Positions 1 through 5,014 of a stretch of DNA of 5,740 nucleotides are shown piece after piece. A model generated the notes under the pieces. The model saw only the letters and a list, made by a program, of their open reading frames with translations. It was not told the DNA's origin and made no database searches. The DNA lies in assembly GCA_030608725.1 (NCBI GenBank), contig JAUWDP010000086.1, forward strand, positions 1 through 5,740. The letters run 5' to 3'. The DNA comes from Candidatus Bathyarchaeota archaeon. GTDB taxonomy: Archaea > Thermoproteota > Bathyarchaeia > TCS64. Made by a program: the position numbers and the translations under genes. Positions within the stretch are counted from its first letter, which is position 1, and each line of letters opens with the position of its first letter.

Positions 1-1
1 C

Positions 2-1918
2 GTCTACTTCAGCGTCTCCCTGGGAGCCCTGCTAATGGCTCTGATGTTCTACAGCGGGCCCTTGCCCCTGTTCACCAAGAAGGTCTGGGCTCTCATCTTG
101 GCCACTCCCGTACAGTTCATCGCGGGGTGGAGATACTACAGAGGCGCATGGGGCGCCGCCAAGGCCAGGACAATGAACATGGACACCCTGATCGTCGTGG
201 GGTCATCAACGGCCTACTTCTACAGCGTCTTCGTGGTTCTGGCCCCAAACTTGGCCCCGAGTACCGAGGTCTACTTCGACGCCTCGGCTAACATTCTGGC
301 CTTAATCCTCGTGGGCAAGCTCCTGGAGGAGATCGCCCGGGGAAGGGCGTCCGAGGCCGTCCGGCGCCTATTGGACCTCCAGCCCCCCATGGCTAGGCTG
401 CTTAAGGATGATGGTTCCGAGGAGGAGGTCCCGGTCGAGGAGGTCATGCCCTTTGACGTTGTTATCGTGAAGCCAGGCGAGAAGATACCCTTGGACGGCG
501 AAGTCATCGAGGGCGCGTCATCGGTCGACGAGAGCATGATCACGGGCGAGAGCATCCCTGTCGCGAAGGGTGTGGGGGACGAGGTCATCGGCGGGACTGT
601 GAACAAGGAGGGGGCCCTGAAGGTGGAGGTCACCAAGATCGGGATGAACACGACGCTCCAGCAGATAGTCCACATGGTGGAGGAGGCCCAGATGAGTCAG
701 GCTCCCATCCAGAGGGTCGCCGACAAGGTAGCATCATACTTCATCCCCGTGGTCATCGCAGCGGGCCTGATTGCCTTCGCAGGATGGTACTGGACCACCG
801 GAGACTTTGGGCTCTCCATAACGTCATTCGTCGCGGTCGTGATCGTTGCGTGCCCCTGCGCCATGGGGATAGCCACGCCAACCGCCATCCTCGTCGGCGC
901 CGCGCAGGGAGCGAAGAACGGGATCCTGATCAAAGGAGGGGAACAACTCGAGAAGACCCGGGAGATACAGGCCATCGTATTCGACAAGACCGGGACCCTC
1001 ACCAAGGGGGAGATATTTGTCACCGACATTCACTCGGAGGACCCAGAGGAGATGCTCAGGCTGGTCGCCTCCCTCGAGAGGAGGTCGGAGCACCCCATCG
1101 GGGAGGCCATAGTCAGGGAGGCCGAGGCGAGGGGCCTGAAGCTCCCCGAGCCCAAGGACTTTGAGGCCCTCGCGGGCAGGGGGGTCAAGGGAACGGTGGA
1201 CGGCAGGCGGATGATCGTCGGCACCCAGAGGCTCATGGACGAGATAGGGGCCGAGCAGGACGAGGAGACAGGGAGAAAAGCTCACGAGCTGTTCGACCAG
1301 GGGAAGACTCTCGTATTCGTCTCGGTCGACGGGATCGTCACAGGCCTGATCGCCGTGGCTGATGAGCTCAAGGATGAGGCTGGAGAAGCAATCGCAAGGC
1401 TGAAGTCGATGGGGCTTGAGGTCGTGATGATCACTGGCGACAACAGCCGGACAGCCGAGGCGATCGCCAAGAAGGTGGGTATCGACCGCTACCTCGCCGA
1501 GGTCCTCCCGGAGGACAAGGTGGGGGAGGTTATCAAGCTCCAGGGGGAGGGCCTCATCGTCGCCATGGTGGGGGACGGGATCAACGACGCGCCAGCCCTC
1601 GCCCAGGCGGACGTCGGAATAGCCCTGGGGAGCGGTACAGATGTTGCCTTGGAGACAGGGGGCATTGTCCTCATTAGAAACAACCTGAATGACGTCGTCA
1701 CGGCCATCCAGCTCAGCAAGGCGACGTTCTCAAAGATCAAGCAGAACCTGTTCTGGGCCTTTGGCTACAATGCCGCGCTCATCCCCGTAGCGGCAGGGGT
1801 CTTCAGGCCATGGGGAATCGTTATGCACCCGATCCTCGCAGCGGGGGCCATGGCGTTCAGCTCGATAAGCGTCGTGTCGAACAGCCTGCTCCTGCGCAGG
1901 TTCAAGCCGGAGAGATAG
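2..1918 (+). CDS. copA: Cu+-exporting P1B-type ATPase, 5'-truncated by window edge
   Basis: Membrane pump that uses ATP to export Cu+ (or Ag+) from the cytoplasm. The frame is open from base 2, before the first visible Met at 35, so the true start is upstream; any N-terminal HMA domain and the first membrane helices are not visible. Numbering from Met35: helix pair about 15-70 with the NMDTL motif at 48-52; actuator TGES at 170-173; membrane CPC metal site at 273-275; phosphorylated Asp317 in DKTGT; nucleotide-domain HP at 353-354 and GRGVKG at 381-386; TGDN at 467-470; GDGINDAP at 513-520; YN at 578-579; and MxxSS at 606-610 in the last helix. CPC with YN and MxxSS is the established signature of the Cu+ subgroup (P1B-1), not the Zn/Cd pumps. 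Visible length is 638 residues; full CopA proteins are often 750-850. All catalytic motifs are intact. The stop lies two bases before the next gene. Family is near certain; copper rather than silver is by convention. Confidence 0.96.
   Translation, partial: VYFSVSLGALLMALMFYSGPLPLFTKKVWALILATPVQFIAGWRYYRGAWGAAKARTMNMDTLIVVGSSTAYFYSVFVVLAPNLAPSTEVYFDASANILALILVGKLLEEIARGRASEAVRRLLDLQPPMARLLKDDGSEEEVPVEEVMPFDVVIVKPGEKIPLDGEVIEGASSVDESMITGESIPVAKGVGDEVIGGTVNKEGALKVEVTKIGMNTTLQQIVHMVEEAQMSQAPIQRVADKVASYFIPVVIAAGLIAFAGWYWTTGDFGLSITSFVAVVIVACPCAMGIATPTAILVGAAQGAKNGILIKGGEQLEKTREIQAIVFDKTGTLTKGEIFVTDIHSEDPEEMLRLVASLERRSEHPIGEAIVREAEARGLKLPEPKDFEALAGRGVKGTVDGRRMIVGTQRLMDEIGAEQDEETGRKAHELFDQGKTLVFVSVDGIVTGLIAVADELKDEAGEAIARLKSMGLEVVMITGDNSRTAEAIAKKVGIDRYLAEVLPEDKVGEVIKLQGEGLIVAMVGDGINDAPALAQADVGIALGSGTDVALETGGIVLIRNNLNDVVTAIQLSKATFSKIKQNLFWAFGYNAALIPVAAGVFRPWGIVMHPILAAGAMAFSSISVVSNSLLLRRFKPER
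1909..1914 (+). promoter_or_regulatory. Ribosome binding site deciding the ATG at 1921
   Basis: GGAGAG sits inside the last codons of the ATPase gene, six bases before ATG 1921. It supports that start over an in-frame ATG at 1810. The extra 37 residues from 1810 would be encoded out of frame inside the ATPase's last helix and resemble no domain. Confidence 0.7.
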
Positions 1919-1920
1919 AC

Positions 1921-2496
1921 ATGGCGACCACAAAGAACATCCCCATCACACGGATGGACTGCCCCACCTGCATTCCCGTCCTCGAGAGGGAGGTCACGAG
2001 GCTGGAGGGGGTCGAGGCGGCCCGGGGGAACTACATGACCAAGAACCTGAGGGTGACATACGACGCTGATAGGGTTCAGCTTGAGAAGATCGAGGCCGCA
2101 ATCGAGCGCGTGGGGTACCAGATCTCCTACAAGAGATACCCCGGGGTCTTCTCCAGGCTGAGAGACCTCTTCAAGAGGAAGGAGTCTAAGAGCGTTCCTG
2201 CCCTCAGGGACGAGGAGTTCCTAGGGAAAGTCCTCCACTCATCGAGGAACGTAGCCGTTCTGTTCACTTCACCGACCTGCCCCACCTGTAAAGTCTTCAA
2301 ACCGGAGTTCGAGGAGCTGGCAGAGAGGCATATCGGAGCCGACTTTTACGAGATGGACATCGTCTCAACCGAGAGATGGAGGGACTATGACATTCTCTCG
2401 ATCCCGACCGTCCTCGTCTTCAAGGCAGGAGAGGTCTCAGACAGGTTCACGGCGCTACCAAGAACCGAGGAAATAGGTTCCGCGATCACTGCATGA
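1921..2496 (+). CDS. HMA domain-thioredoxin domain fusion protein
   Basis: A 191-residue soluble protein with no signal peptide or membrane segment, so probably cytosolic. Residues 6-70 form a heavy-metal-associated domain: metal-binding CPTC at 14-17 in the context RMDCPTC, a LEGV turn at 28-31, and a closing GY at 65-66. A basic linker (about 71-97, containing FKRK) leads to a thioredoxin-like domain at about 98-191. That domain has the redox pair CPTC at 120-123, FKPEFEEL after it, a YEMD strand near 143-146, and the cis-proline in SIPT at 160-163. The gene follows the Cu+-ATPase stop by two bases with its own Shine-Dalgarno, so the two are almost certainly co-transcribed. HMA domains are known to carry Cu+ or Zn2+ and thioredoxin CxxC pairs exchange dithiols. 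My inference is a chaperone that delivers metal to the pump while keeping thiols or copper reduced. The MDC form of the motif is more usual in Zn/Cd-type HMA domains, so metal choice is open. Domains are sure; the exact role is not. Confidence 0.9.
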   Translation: MATTKNIPITRMDCPTCIPVLEREVTRLEGVEAARGNYMTKNLRVTYDADRVQLEKIEAAIERVGYQISYKRYPGVFSRLRDLFKRKESKSVPALRDEEFLGKVLHSSRNVAVLFTSPTCPTCKVFKPEFEELAERHIGADFYEMDIVSTERWRDYDILSIPTVLVFKAGEVSDRFTALPRTEEIGSAITA

Positions 2497-2595
2497 CTTG
2501 CAGAGATATATCTACACATGCATGTATGGCCTCATTTTCTTCACATTGTGATAGAAGAACAATACTCTCATCGCAAGTCCGATGCGTCTGTCACA

Positions 2596-2619
2596 GCACA
2601 GGTCTTGCGGTGCCTTTTT
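2596..2619 (+). terminator. Weak hairpin plus T-run, possible transcription end
   Basis: GCAC (2596-2599) can pair with GTGC (2610-2613) across a ten-base loop, followed after one base by five Ts (2615-2619). Archaeal termination depends mainly on the T-run, which is short here; the stem is only four pairs. It lies about 100 bases past the end of the HMA-thioredoxin gene. Confidence 0.25.
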
Positions 2620-2721
2620 CTCGCTCCAGCCGATTGTAGCTCCTGAATGTACGAGTTCGTGAGGCCGAATGTCTTTGAGGAAATCAAGTTCAGCAACGAA
2701 CGGTGGATCGAGTAACTAGAG

Positions 2722-2729
2722 GGAGGTGA
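2722..2729 (+). promoter_or_regulatory. Strong Shine-Dalgarno for the TTG start at 2737
   Basis: GGAGGTGA matches the core of the archaeal anti-Shine-Dalgarno complement for eight consecutive bases and ends seven bases before TTG 2737. No ATG or GTG occurs in that frame between the upstream stop (TAA 2713-2715) and this TTG. The site therefore selects the non-standard start. Confidence 0.8.
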
Positions 2730-2736
2730 GTGCAGT

Positions 2737-2892
2737 TTGAAGGAATGGACTTGCGTGCAGGTGGCTCACCATAACAGGATAGGTGAGGTTATCGTCGAGC
2801 ACCAGAGGCAGGGCTGGCGGTTCCACACCTACCAGGCCCAGGGGTCGCCAACCATGGTGAACCACTACCTGCTTTTCGAGAGAGATACCTAA
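2737..2892 (+). CDS. Small DUF4177-like protein, TTG start
   Basis: A 51-residue soluble protein starting at TTG, behind the best ribosome site in the window. It opens with a strand-like segment (KEWTCVQVAHH, residues 2-12), followed by a short helix (about 15-24) and QGWRFHTYQ at 25-33, and it closes with a hydrophobic strand, NHYLLFERD at 42-50. This strand, helix, 'GW' strand and final LLF-R strand pattern is that of DUF4177 and similar small proteins, usually 50-70 residues and of unknown function. There is no membrane segment and only one Cys (residue 6). It is followed within 26 bases by a seven-T run, and the downstream regulator gene converges on it. Opposite-strand frames here have no comparable ribosome site. 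I am fairly sure it is translated; the family assignment is by eye and no function can be given. Confidence 0.72.
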   Translation: MKEWTCVQVAHHNRIGEVIVEHQRQGWRFHTYQAQGSPTMVNHYLLFERDT

Positions 2893-2917
2893 TCTCAACT
2901 CGATTCGAATAATTCCC

Positions 2918-2924
2918 TTTTTTT
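2918..2924 (+). terminator. T-run terminator after the small gene
   Basis: Seven consecutive Ts follow CCC, 26 bases past the TAA of the small gene and just before the end of the converging regulator gene. T-rich tracts of this kind are established archaeal termination signals. On the opposite strand it reads as A's, so it would serve only the plus-strand gene. No hairpin precedes it; ATTCGAAT (2903-2910) is only an eight-base palindrome. Confidence 0.5.
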
Positions 2925-2927
2925 AGG

Positions 2928-3716
2928 TTACACCTGTCTGACCGGATTCGCCTTCTCCCAGTAATGCTCAAAAAGCTCCCTGCAATAACTGTGCGTTTTT
3001 ACATCGGTTGAGGTGAACCCCGCGAAGTCATATCTACCTGTCAGCATGGGGAACGCCAAGATCCCCACCTCCCTCTCGTTCATGTAGAGGATGAGGTCCA
3101 ACTCGTCTATAAGCCTCTCCTCCAGAACCCCCGCAGCCCTGATCTTGACTGCGGTTTCGTCGTCGAAGAACTTTTCTCGTTCATCCATCATGCTGGGCGG
3201 CAGCTTGAGGCCCTCAGTGTGGATGAACCTGCCCTTCACTCCCCTCTCGTAGGCCTCCCTGATGAAGGGGAAGACGCTGGCGATGAAGGGCATGTTGATG
3301 TTCAGCACGTACTCCTCGGCCTCCTTCAGGATGTTCTCCGTGCTGTGGACCATCACCATGACGTCATCCATGTACGTGCTGTCCATTAGCTCCCCCATCC
3401 TGCAGACGAACTCATCGGGGAGGTTTCCGAGATTATGAGTGGTGAAGTAATCCTCATGCTTGGAGACGAATTTCAGGCCATGGAGGAGCCTCAAAGTCAA
3501 TCCCCCGAAGGAGGTGACTGTGAACATCCCCTCTGCGTCCTTGCTCGTGAGGCTTACGTCCCCGAGCCTGGAGAGGTGGCGGCTGGTCTCCTGGGTGGTC
3601 AGGCCGAGCTCTCGCGCCAGCCCCGTGACGTTCATTGCCCCCTCCTCCAGCCTGAGGAGTATACTGAACCTGTCCTCGTTGGATACCTCAAACATGAGGT
3701 CGAAGATGTTTCCCAC
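2928..3716 (-). CDS. FilR1-type winged-helix transcriptional regulator (first paralogue)
   Basis: A 262-residue cytoplasmic DNA-binding protein. Residues 9-70 form an ArsR/MarR-like winged helix: FEVSNEDR opens helix 1, NVTGLARELGLT (29-40) is helix 2 and the turn, and TQETSRHLSRLGDV (41-54) is the likely recognition helix. Residues 80-253 match the FilR1 / DUF1724 domain. They carry FTTHNLGNLPDEF (91-103), a DSTYMDDVM segment (112-120), and a C-terminal signature: G227, R228, D230, G233, F234, STD 236-238, TH 241-242, C245, FE 249-250 and W253. FilR1 domains are found in archaeal regulators, including one that sets filament form in a methanogen, but the ligand is generally unknown. The start is GTG 3716 because GGGGGAA lies just upstream and the aligned paralogue begins at nearly the same place; Met8 is an alternative. 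An ATG at 3729 is out of frame. It is divergent from the 87-residue gene across 96 bases. Family is strongly supported; target and signal are unknown. Confidence 0.9.
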   Translation of the reverse strand: MGNIFDLMFEVSNEDRFSILLRLEEGAMNVTGLARELGLTTQETSRHLSRLGDVSLTSKDAEGMFTVTSFGGLTLRLLHGLKFVSKHEDYFTTHNLGNLPDEFVCRMGELMDSTYMDDVMVMVHSTENILKEAEEYVLNINMPFIASVFPFIREAYERGVKGRFIHTEGLKLPPSMMDEREKFFDDETAVKIRAAGVLEERLIDELDLILYMNEREVGILAFPMLTGRYDFAGFTSTDVKTHSYCRELFEHYWEKANPVRQV

Positions 3717-3730
3717 TCGGTTCCCCCATT

Positions 3731-3756
3731 ATTGATCCTACCTTTCCAATATCAAT
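3731..3756. repeat. Inverted repeat ATTGAT-N14-ATCAAT, candidate operator
   Basis: Two six-base arms start exactly 20 bases apart, about two helical turns, in the gap between the first regulator (its start is 15 bases away) and the divergent 87-residue gene. That spacing suits a dimeric winged-helix protein, so autoregulation is possible. Six-base arms can occur by chance, and I do not see the same element near the second regulator. Confidence 0.3.
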
Positions 3757-3812
3757 GTTAAGCGTATCCCATCCATCTTGCGGAGGTCCTTTAGGTATAA
3801 TGCCCCAAGATC

Positions 3813-4076
3813 ATGTCGAAGGAACATATGTCCACATCGGATGACATGGATGAGAGCATCCCAGTAGAGATAGGTCACGGAGGAGTTTTCACCCTCATAT
3901 CCCTTGGGGAGTTCAAACGATACATCACGATGTTCGAGGAGCTCCTGGAGGAGATGGATAGACGCGATGGAGGTTACCCCCGGATGGGGCTTACATCGGG
4001 AGCAGTTGGAGGCCTACCCTTTACCTCCAAAGACATCGAAGGGCTCCTCGATTACCTCAAAGTCTTCGAGAATTGA
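3813..4076 (+). CDS. Unrecognised 87-residue protein between the two regulators
   Basis: I do not recognise this family. The protein is acidic at the start (SDDMDESIPVE, residues 9-19), then GHGGVFTLISLGEFKRYI (21-38), a probable amphipathic helix FEELLEEMDRRD (41-52), a glycine-rich stretch (GGYPRMGLTSGAVGG, 53-67) and a second helix KDIEGLLDYLKVF (73-85). It has no cysteine, signal peptide or long membrane segment. The start is uncertain. ATG 3813 is the first in frame after a TAA at 3798-3800 but has no close ribosome site. ATG 3828 (Met6) has GAAGGAA four bases upstream, and a TATA-like GTATAA at 3795-3800 would put transcription start near 3824, which also favours 3828. It is divergent from one FilR1-type regulator and convergent with the other. 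Context suggests control by one of them, but that is inference. Coding is supported by the length of open frame, the protein-like composition and the lack of any gene opposite. Confidence 0.65.
   Translation: MSKEHMSTSDDMDESIPVEIGHGGVFTLISLGEFKRYITMFEELLEEMDRRDGGYPRMGLTSGAVGGLPFTSKDIEGLLDYLKVFEN
3818..3824 (+). promoter_or_regulatory. Ribosome site favouring the alternative start at 3828
   Basis: GAAGGAA ends three bases before ATG 3828, the sixth codon of the 87-residue gene. The first ATG (3813) has no comparable site nearby; GGAGGT at 3782-3787 is 25 bases away, too far. If this site is used, the protein has 82 residues. Confidence 0.4.
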
Positions 4077-4137
4077 AGATACGTTTCATCGGATTAACTA
4101 ACTCCGAAAGGGTGAGTGGAGGATGAGTTGTGGAAGC

Positions 4138-4914
4138 TCATTCTGTTTTTTTCTCGGACGTGCTCCAGAAGTATTCGAAAACGTCCTTGCACCACTTGTG
4201 GGTGTCCTTATCTGTGGACGAGAACCCCAGGTAGTCGAACCTTCCGTCCTCCTCAGGGAAGCTCACCGCGGCCACCTCCTTCTCGGACATGGCTATGAAG
4301 ACATCAGCGCTCTCAACGAGCCGGTTTATGAACGTACCCTTAACTGAGGCCTCCGCAAGTATAGGTCCCGGGCCGCTCCAGTTTGGGGGGTAGACCATGT
4401 TCTTGGGCTCAAGATGCCTCACCTCTACGCTCCTCTGGACGGCCCCCTCCAGTTCATCGAGGGAGGTTATGAGGATCCTATCCGTGAGCCGCCAGATGTA
4501 CTCCTCAGCCTCGTTGATCACCCTCTCTATGTTGTGGAAGACGACCATGACATCGTCGATGTAGGTGCTCTCAGAAAGCTCCCCCATCCGTCCCACGAAC
4601 TCGTTGGGGAGGGCACTGAGCGTGTGCGTGGTGAAGTACTCCCTCTGCCCTGAGACGAACTCCAGACCGGGGAGGAACCTCAGCACGATCTCGCCGTAGA
4701 ACGTGAGGTGGTTGAGCCCCTCCGGGTCCTTCCAGGTCAAGCCCACCTCGCCGAGGCGCGAGACGTGCCGGCTGCACTCCTGGTTCGTGAGGTCCAGTTC
4801 CCTGGCTAGGTTGGTCACGTTTAGCGCCCTATCTCTCAGGACCTTGAGTATCCCCAACCTGTCCTCGTTTGAGACCTCGAAAAGCAGATCACACAACATC
4901 TCCAAGTCGTACAC
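4138..4914 (-). CDS. FilR1-type winged-helix transcriptional regulator (second paralogue)
   Basis: A 258-residue cytoplasmic regulator with the same architecture as the gene at 2928-3716. The winged helix spans about residues 12-73, with NVTNLARELDLT (32-43) as helix 2 and turn and NQECSRHVSRLGEV (44-57) as the likely recognition helix. The FilR1 domain follows, with FTTHTLSALPNEF (94-106), ESTYIDDVMVV (115-125), and the C-terminal signature G224, R225, D227, G230, F231, STD 233-235, TH 238-239, C242, FE 246-247 and W250. Residues 12-140 align without gaps to residues 9-137 of the other regulator with 79 of 129 identical by my hand count. The middle of the sensor domain (about 141-205) does not align and contains a proline- and glycine-rich stretch (PPNWSGPGP, 176-184). 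The start is taken as GTG 4914: an in-frame TAA lies three codons upstream, and ATG at codon 6 (4899) is the alternative. It is divergent from the membrane acyltransferase-like gene across 100 bases, which it may control. The target and the sensed signal are unknown. Confidence 0.9.
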   Translation of the reverse strand: MYDLEMLCDLLFEVSNEDRLGILKVLRDRALNVTNLARELDLTNQECSRHVSRLGEVGLTWKDPEGLNHLTFYGEIVLRFLPGLEFVSGQREYFTTHTLSALPNEFVGRMGELSESTYIDDVMVVFHNIERVINEAEEYIWRLTDRILITSLDELEGAVQRSVEVRHLEPKNMVYPPNWSGPGPILAEASVKGTFINRLVESADVFIAMSEKEVAAVSFPEEDGRFDYLGFSSTDKDTHKWCKDVFEYFWSTSEKKTE

Positions 4915-4949
4915 CCGCGTTTACTACTCATATTCTCTCAAGACAGATG

Positions 4950-4957
4950 TTATAAAT
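4950..4957 (-). promoter_or_regulatory. TATA-like box for the second regulator (possibly shared)
   Basis: Read on the minus strand this is ATTTATAA, close to the archaeal TATA consensus. It would place transcription start near 4928, about 14 bases before GTG 4914. On the plus strand the same bases read TTATAAAT and could instead serve the membrane gene, with a start near 4979. Position and sequence fit; nothing confirms use. Confidence 0.45.
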
Positions 4958-4965
4958 GCTGCATT
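4955..4965. repeat. Palindrome AATGC-T-GCATT overlapping the TATA-like box
   Basis: Five-base arms flank a single central base. The element overlaps the TATA-like box by three bases, where a bound repressor would block initiation. It is a candidate operator for the divergent regulator, but it is short enough to arise by chance. Confidence 0.3.
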
Positions 4966-4977
4966 CTTCATGCGGAG

Positions 4978-4992
4978 ATATTATAATATATA
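4978..4992 (+). promoter_or_regulatory. AT-only stretch with 12-base palindrome; TATA box or operator
   Basis: ATATTATAATAT (4978-4989) is a perfect palindrome continued by ATA, the only long pure A/T run in this region. As a TATA box it would put transcription start near 5012, almost at ATG 5015, leaving no room for the ribosome site at 5003-5010. It may therefore be an operator, with the real TATA box at 4950-4957. Confidence 0.4.
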
Positions 4993-5002
4993 CAAAACCT
5001 AC

Positions 5003-5010
5003 GGGGAGAT
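5003..5010 (+). promoter_or_regulatory. Ribosome binding site for ATG 5015
   Basis: GGGGAGAT ends four bases before ATG 5015 and supports that start for the membrane gene. Its presence implies a leadered transcript. Confidence 0.65.
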
Positions 5011-5014
5011 CAAC

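Larger units (their letters stand above)
2497..2736. other. Intergenic region without a convincing gene
   Basis: About 240 bases between the HMA-thioredoxin gene and the small TTG-started gene. It is visibly more AT-rich than the genes. Just after the stop it holds two overlapping-scale palindromes, AGATATATCT (2504-2513) and ACATGCATGT (2517-2526), then short T-runs at 2535-2538 and 2615-2619. Two short reading frames in the same phase, 2518-2646 (42 codons) and 2647-2715 (22 codons), lack clear ribosome sites and resemble nothing I know. The region probably carries the end of the metal operon and the promoter of the next gene, but I cannot place a TATA box with confidence. Confidence 0.5.

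Noticed and set aside
271..675. 134-codon minus-strand frame
   Set aside because: Serine/threonine-rich shadow of the ATPase actuator domain; no ribosome site or recognisable domain.
824..1285. 153-codon minus-strand frame, and a 126-codon plus-strand frame at 784-1164
   Set aside because: Both lie wholly inside the catalytic core of the ATPase gene, whose motifs are intact; the translations are Arg/Pro/Gly-rich and domain-free, as expected of shadows in GC-rich DNA.
1810..1920. 37-residue N-terminal extension of the HMA-thioredoxin protein from ATG 1810
   Set aside because: It would overlap the ATPase by 109 bases in another frame, whereas ATG 1921 has its own GGAGAG and starts right before the HMA domain.
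2902..2912. GATTCGAAT, reminiscent of a tRNA T-loop
   Set aside because: There is no acceptor or anticodon stem around it and the flanks are a gene end and a T-run; it is just a short palindrome.
2716..2971. Two 60-codon minus-strand frames (2716-2898 and 2789-2971)
   Set aside because: They oppose the small gene with the strong plus-strand ribosome site; one also overlaps the end of the first regulator. Neither resembles a protein family.
3435..3761. Plus-strand frames of 108 and 91 codons opposite the first regulator
   Set aside because: They are antisense shadows of the conserved winged-helix coding region.
3782..3802. GGAGGT followed by ATG 3800 (14-codon frame, possible leader peptide)
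   Set aside because: Spacing is 12 bases, the frame is short and overlaps the start of the 87-residue gene; nothing else supports translation.
4089..4105. CGGA...TCCG hairpin between the 87-residue gene and the second regulator
   Set aside because: Only four closing pairs with mismatches inside and no T-run next to it, so I do not call a terminator.
4116..4653. Plus-strand frames at 4116-4298, 4123-4347 and 4414-4653
   Set aside because: All are antisense to the second regulator, whose FilR1 motifs are intact.
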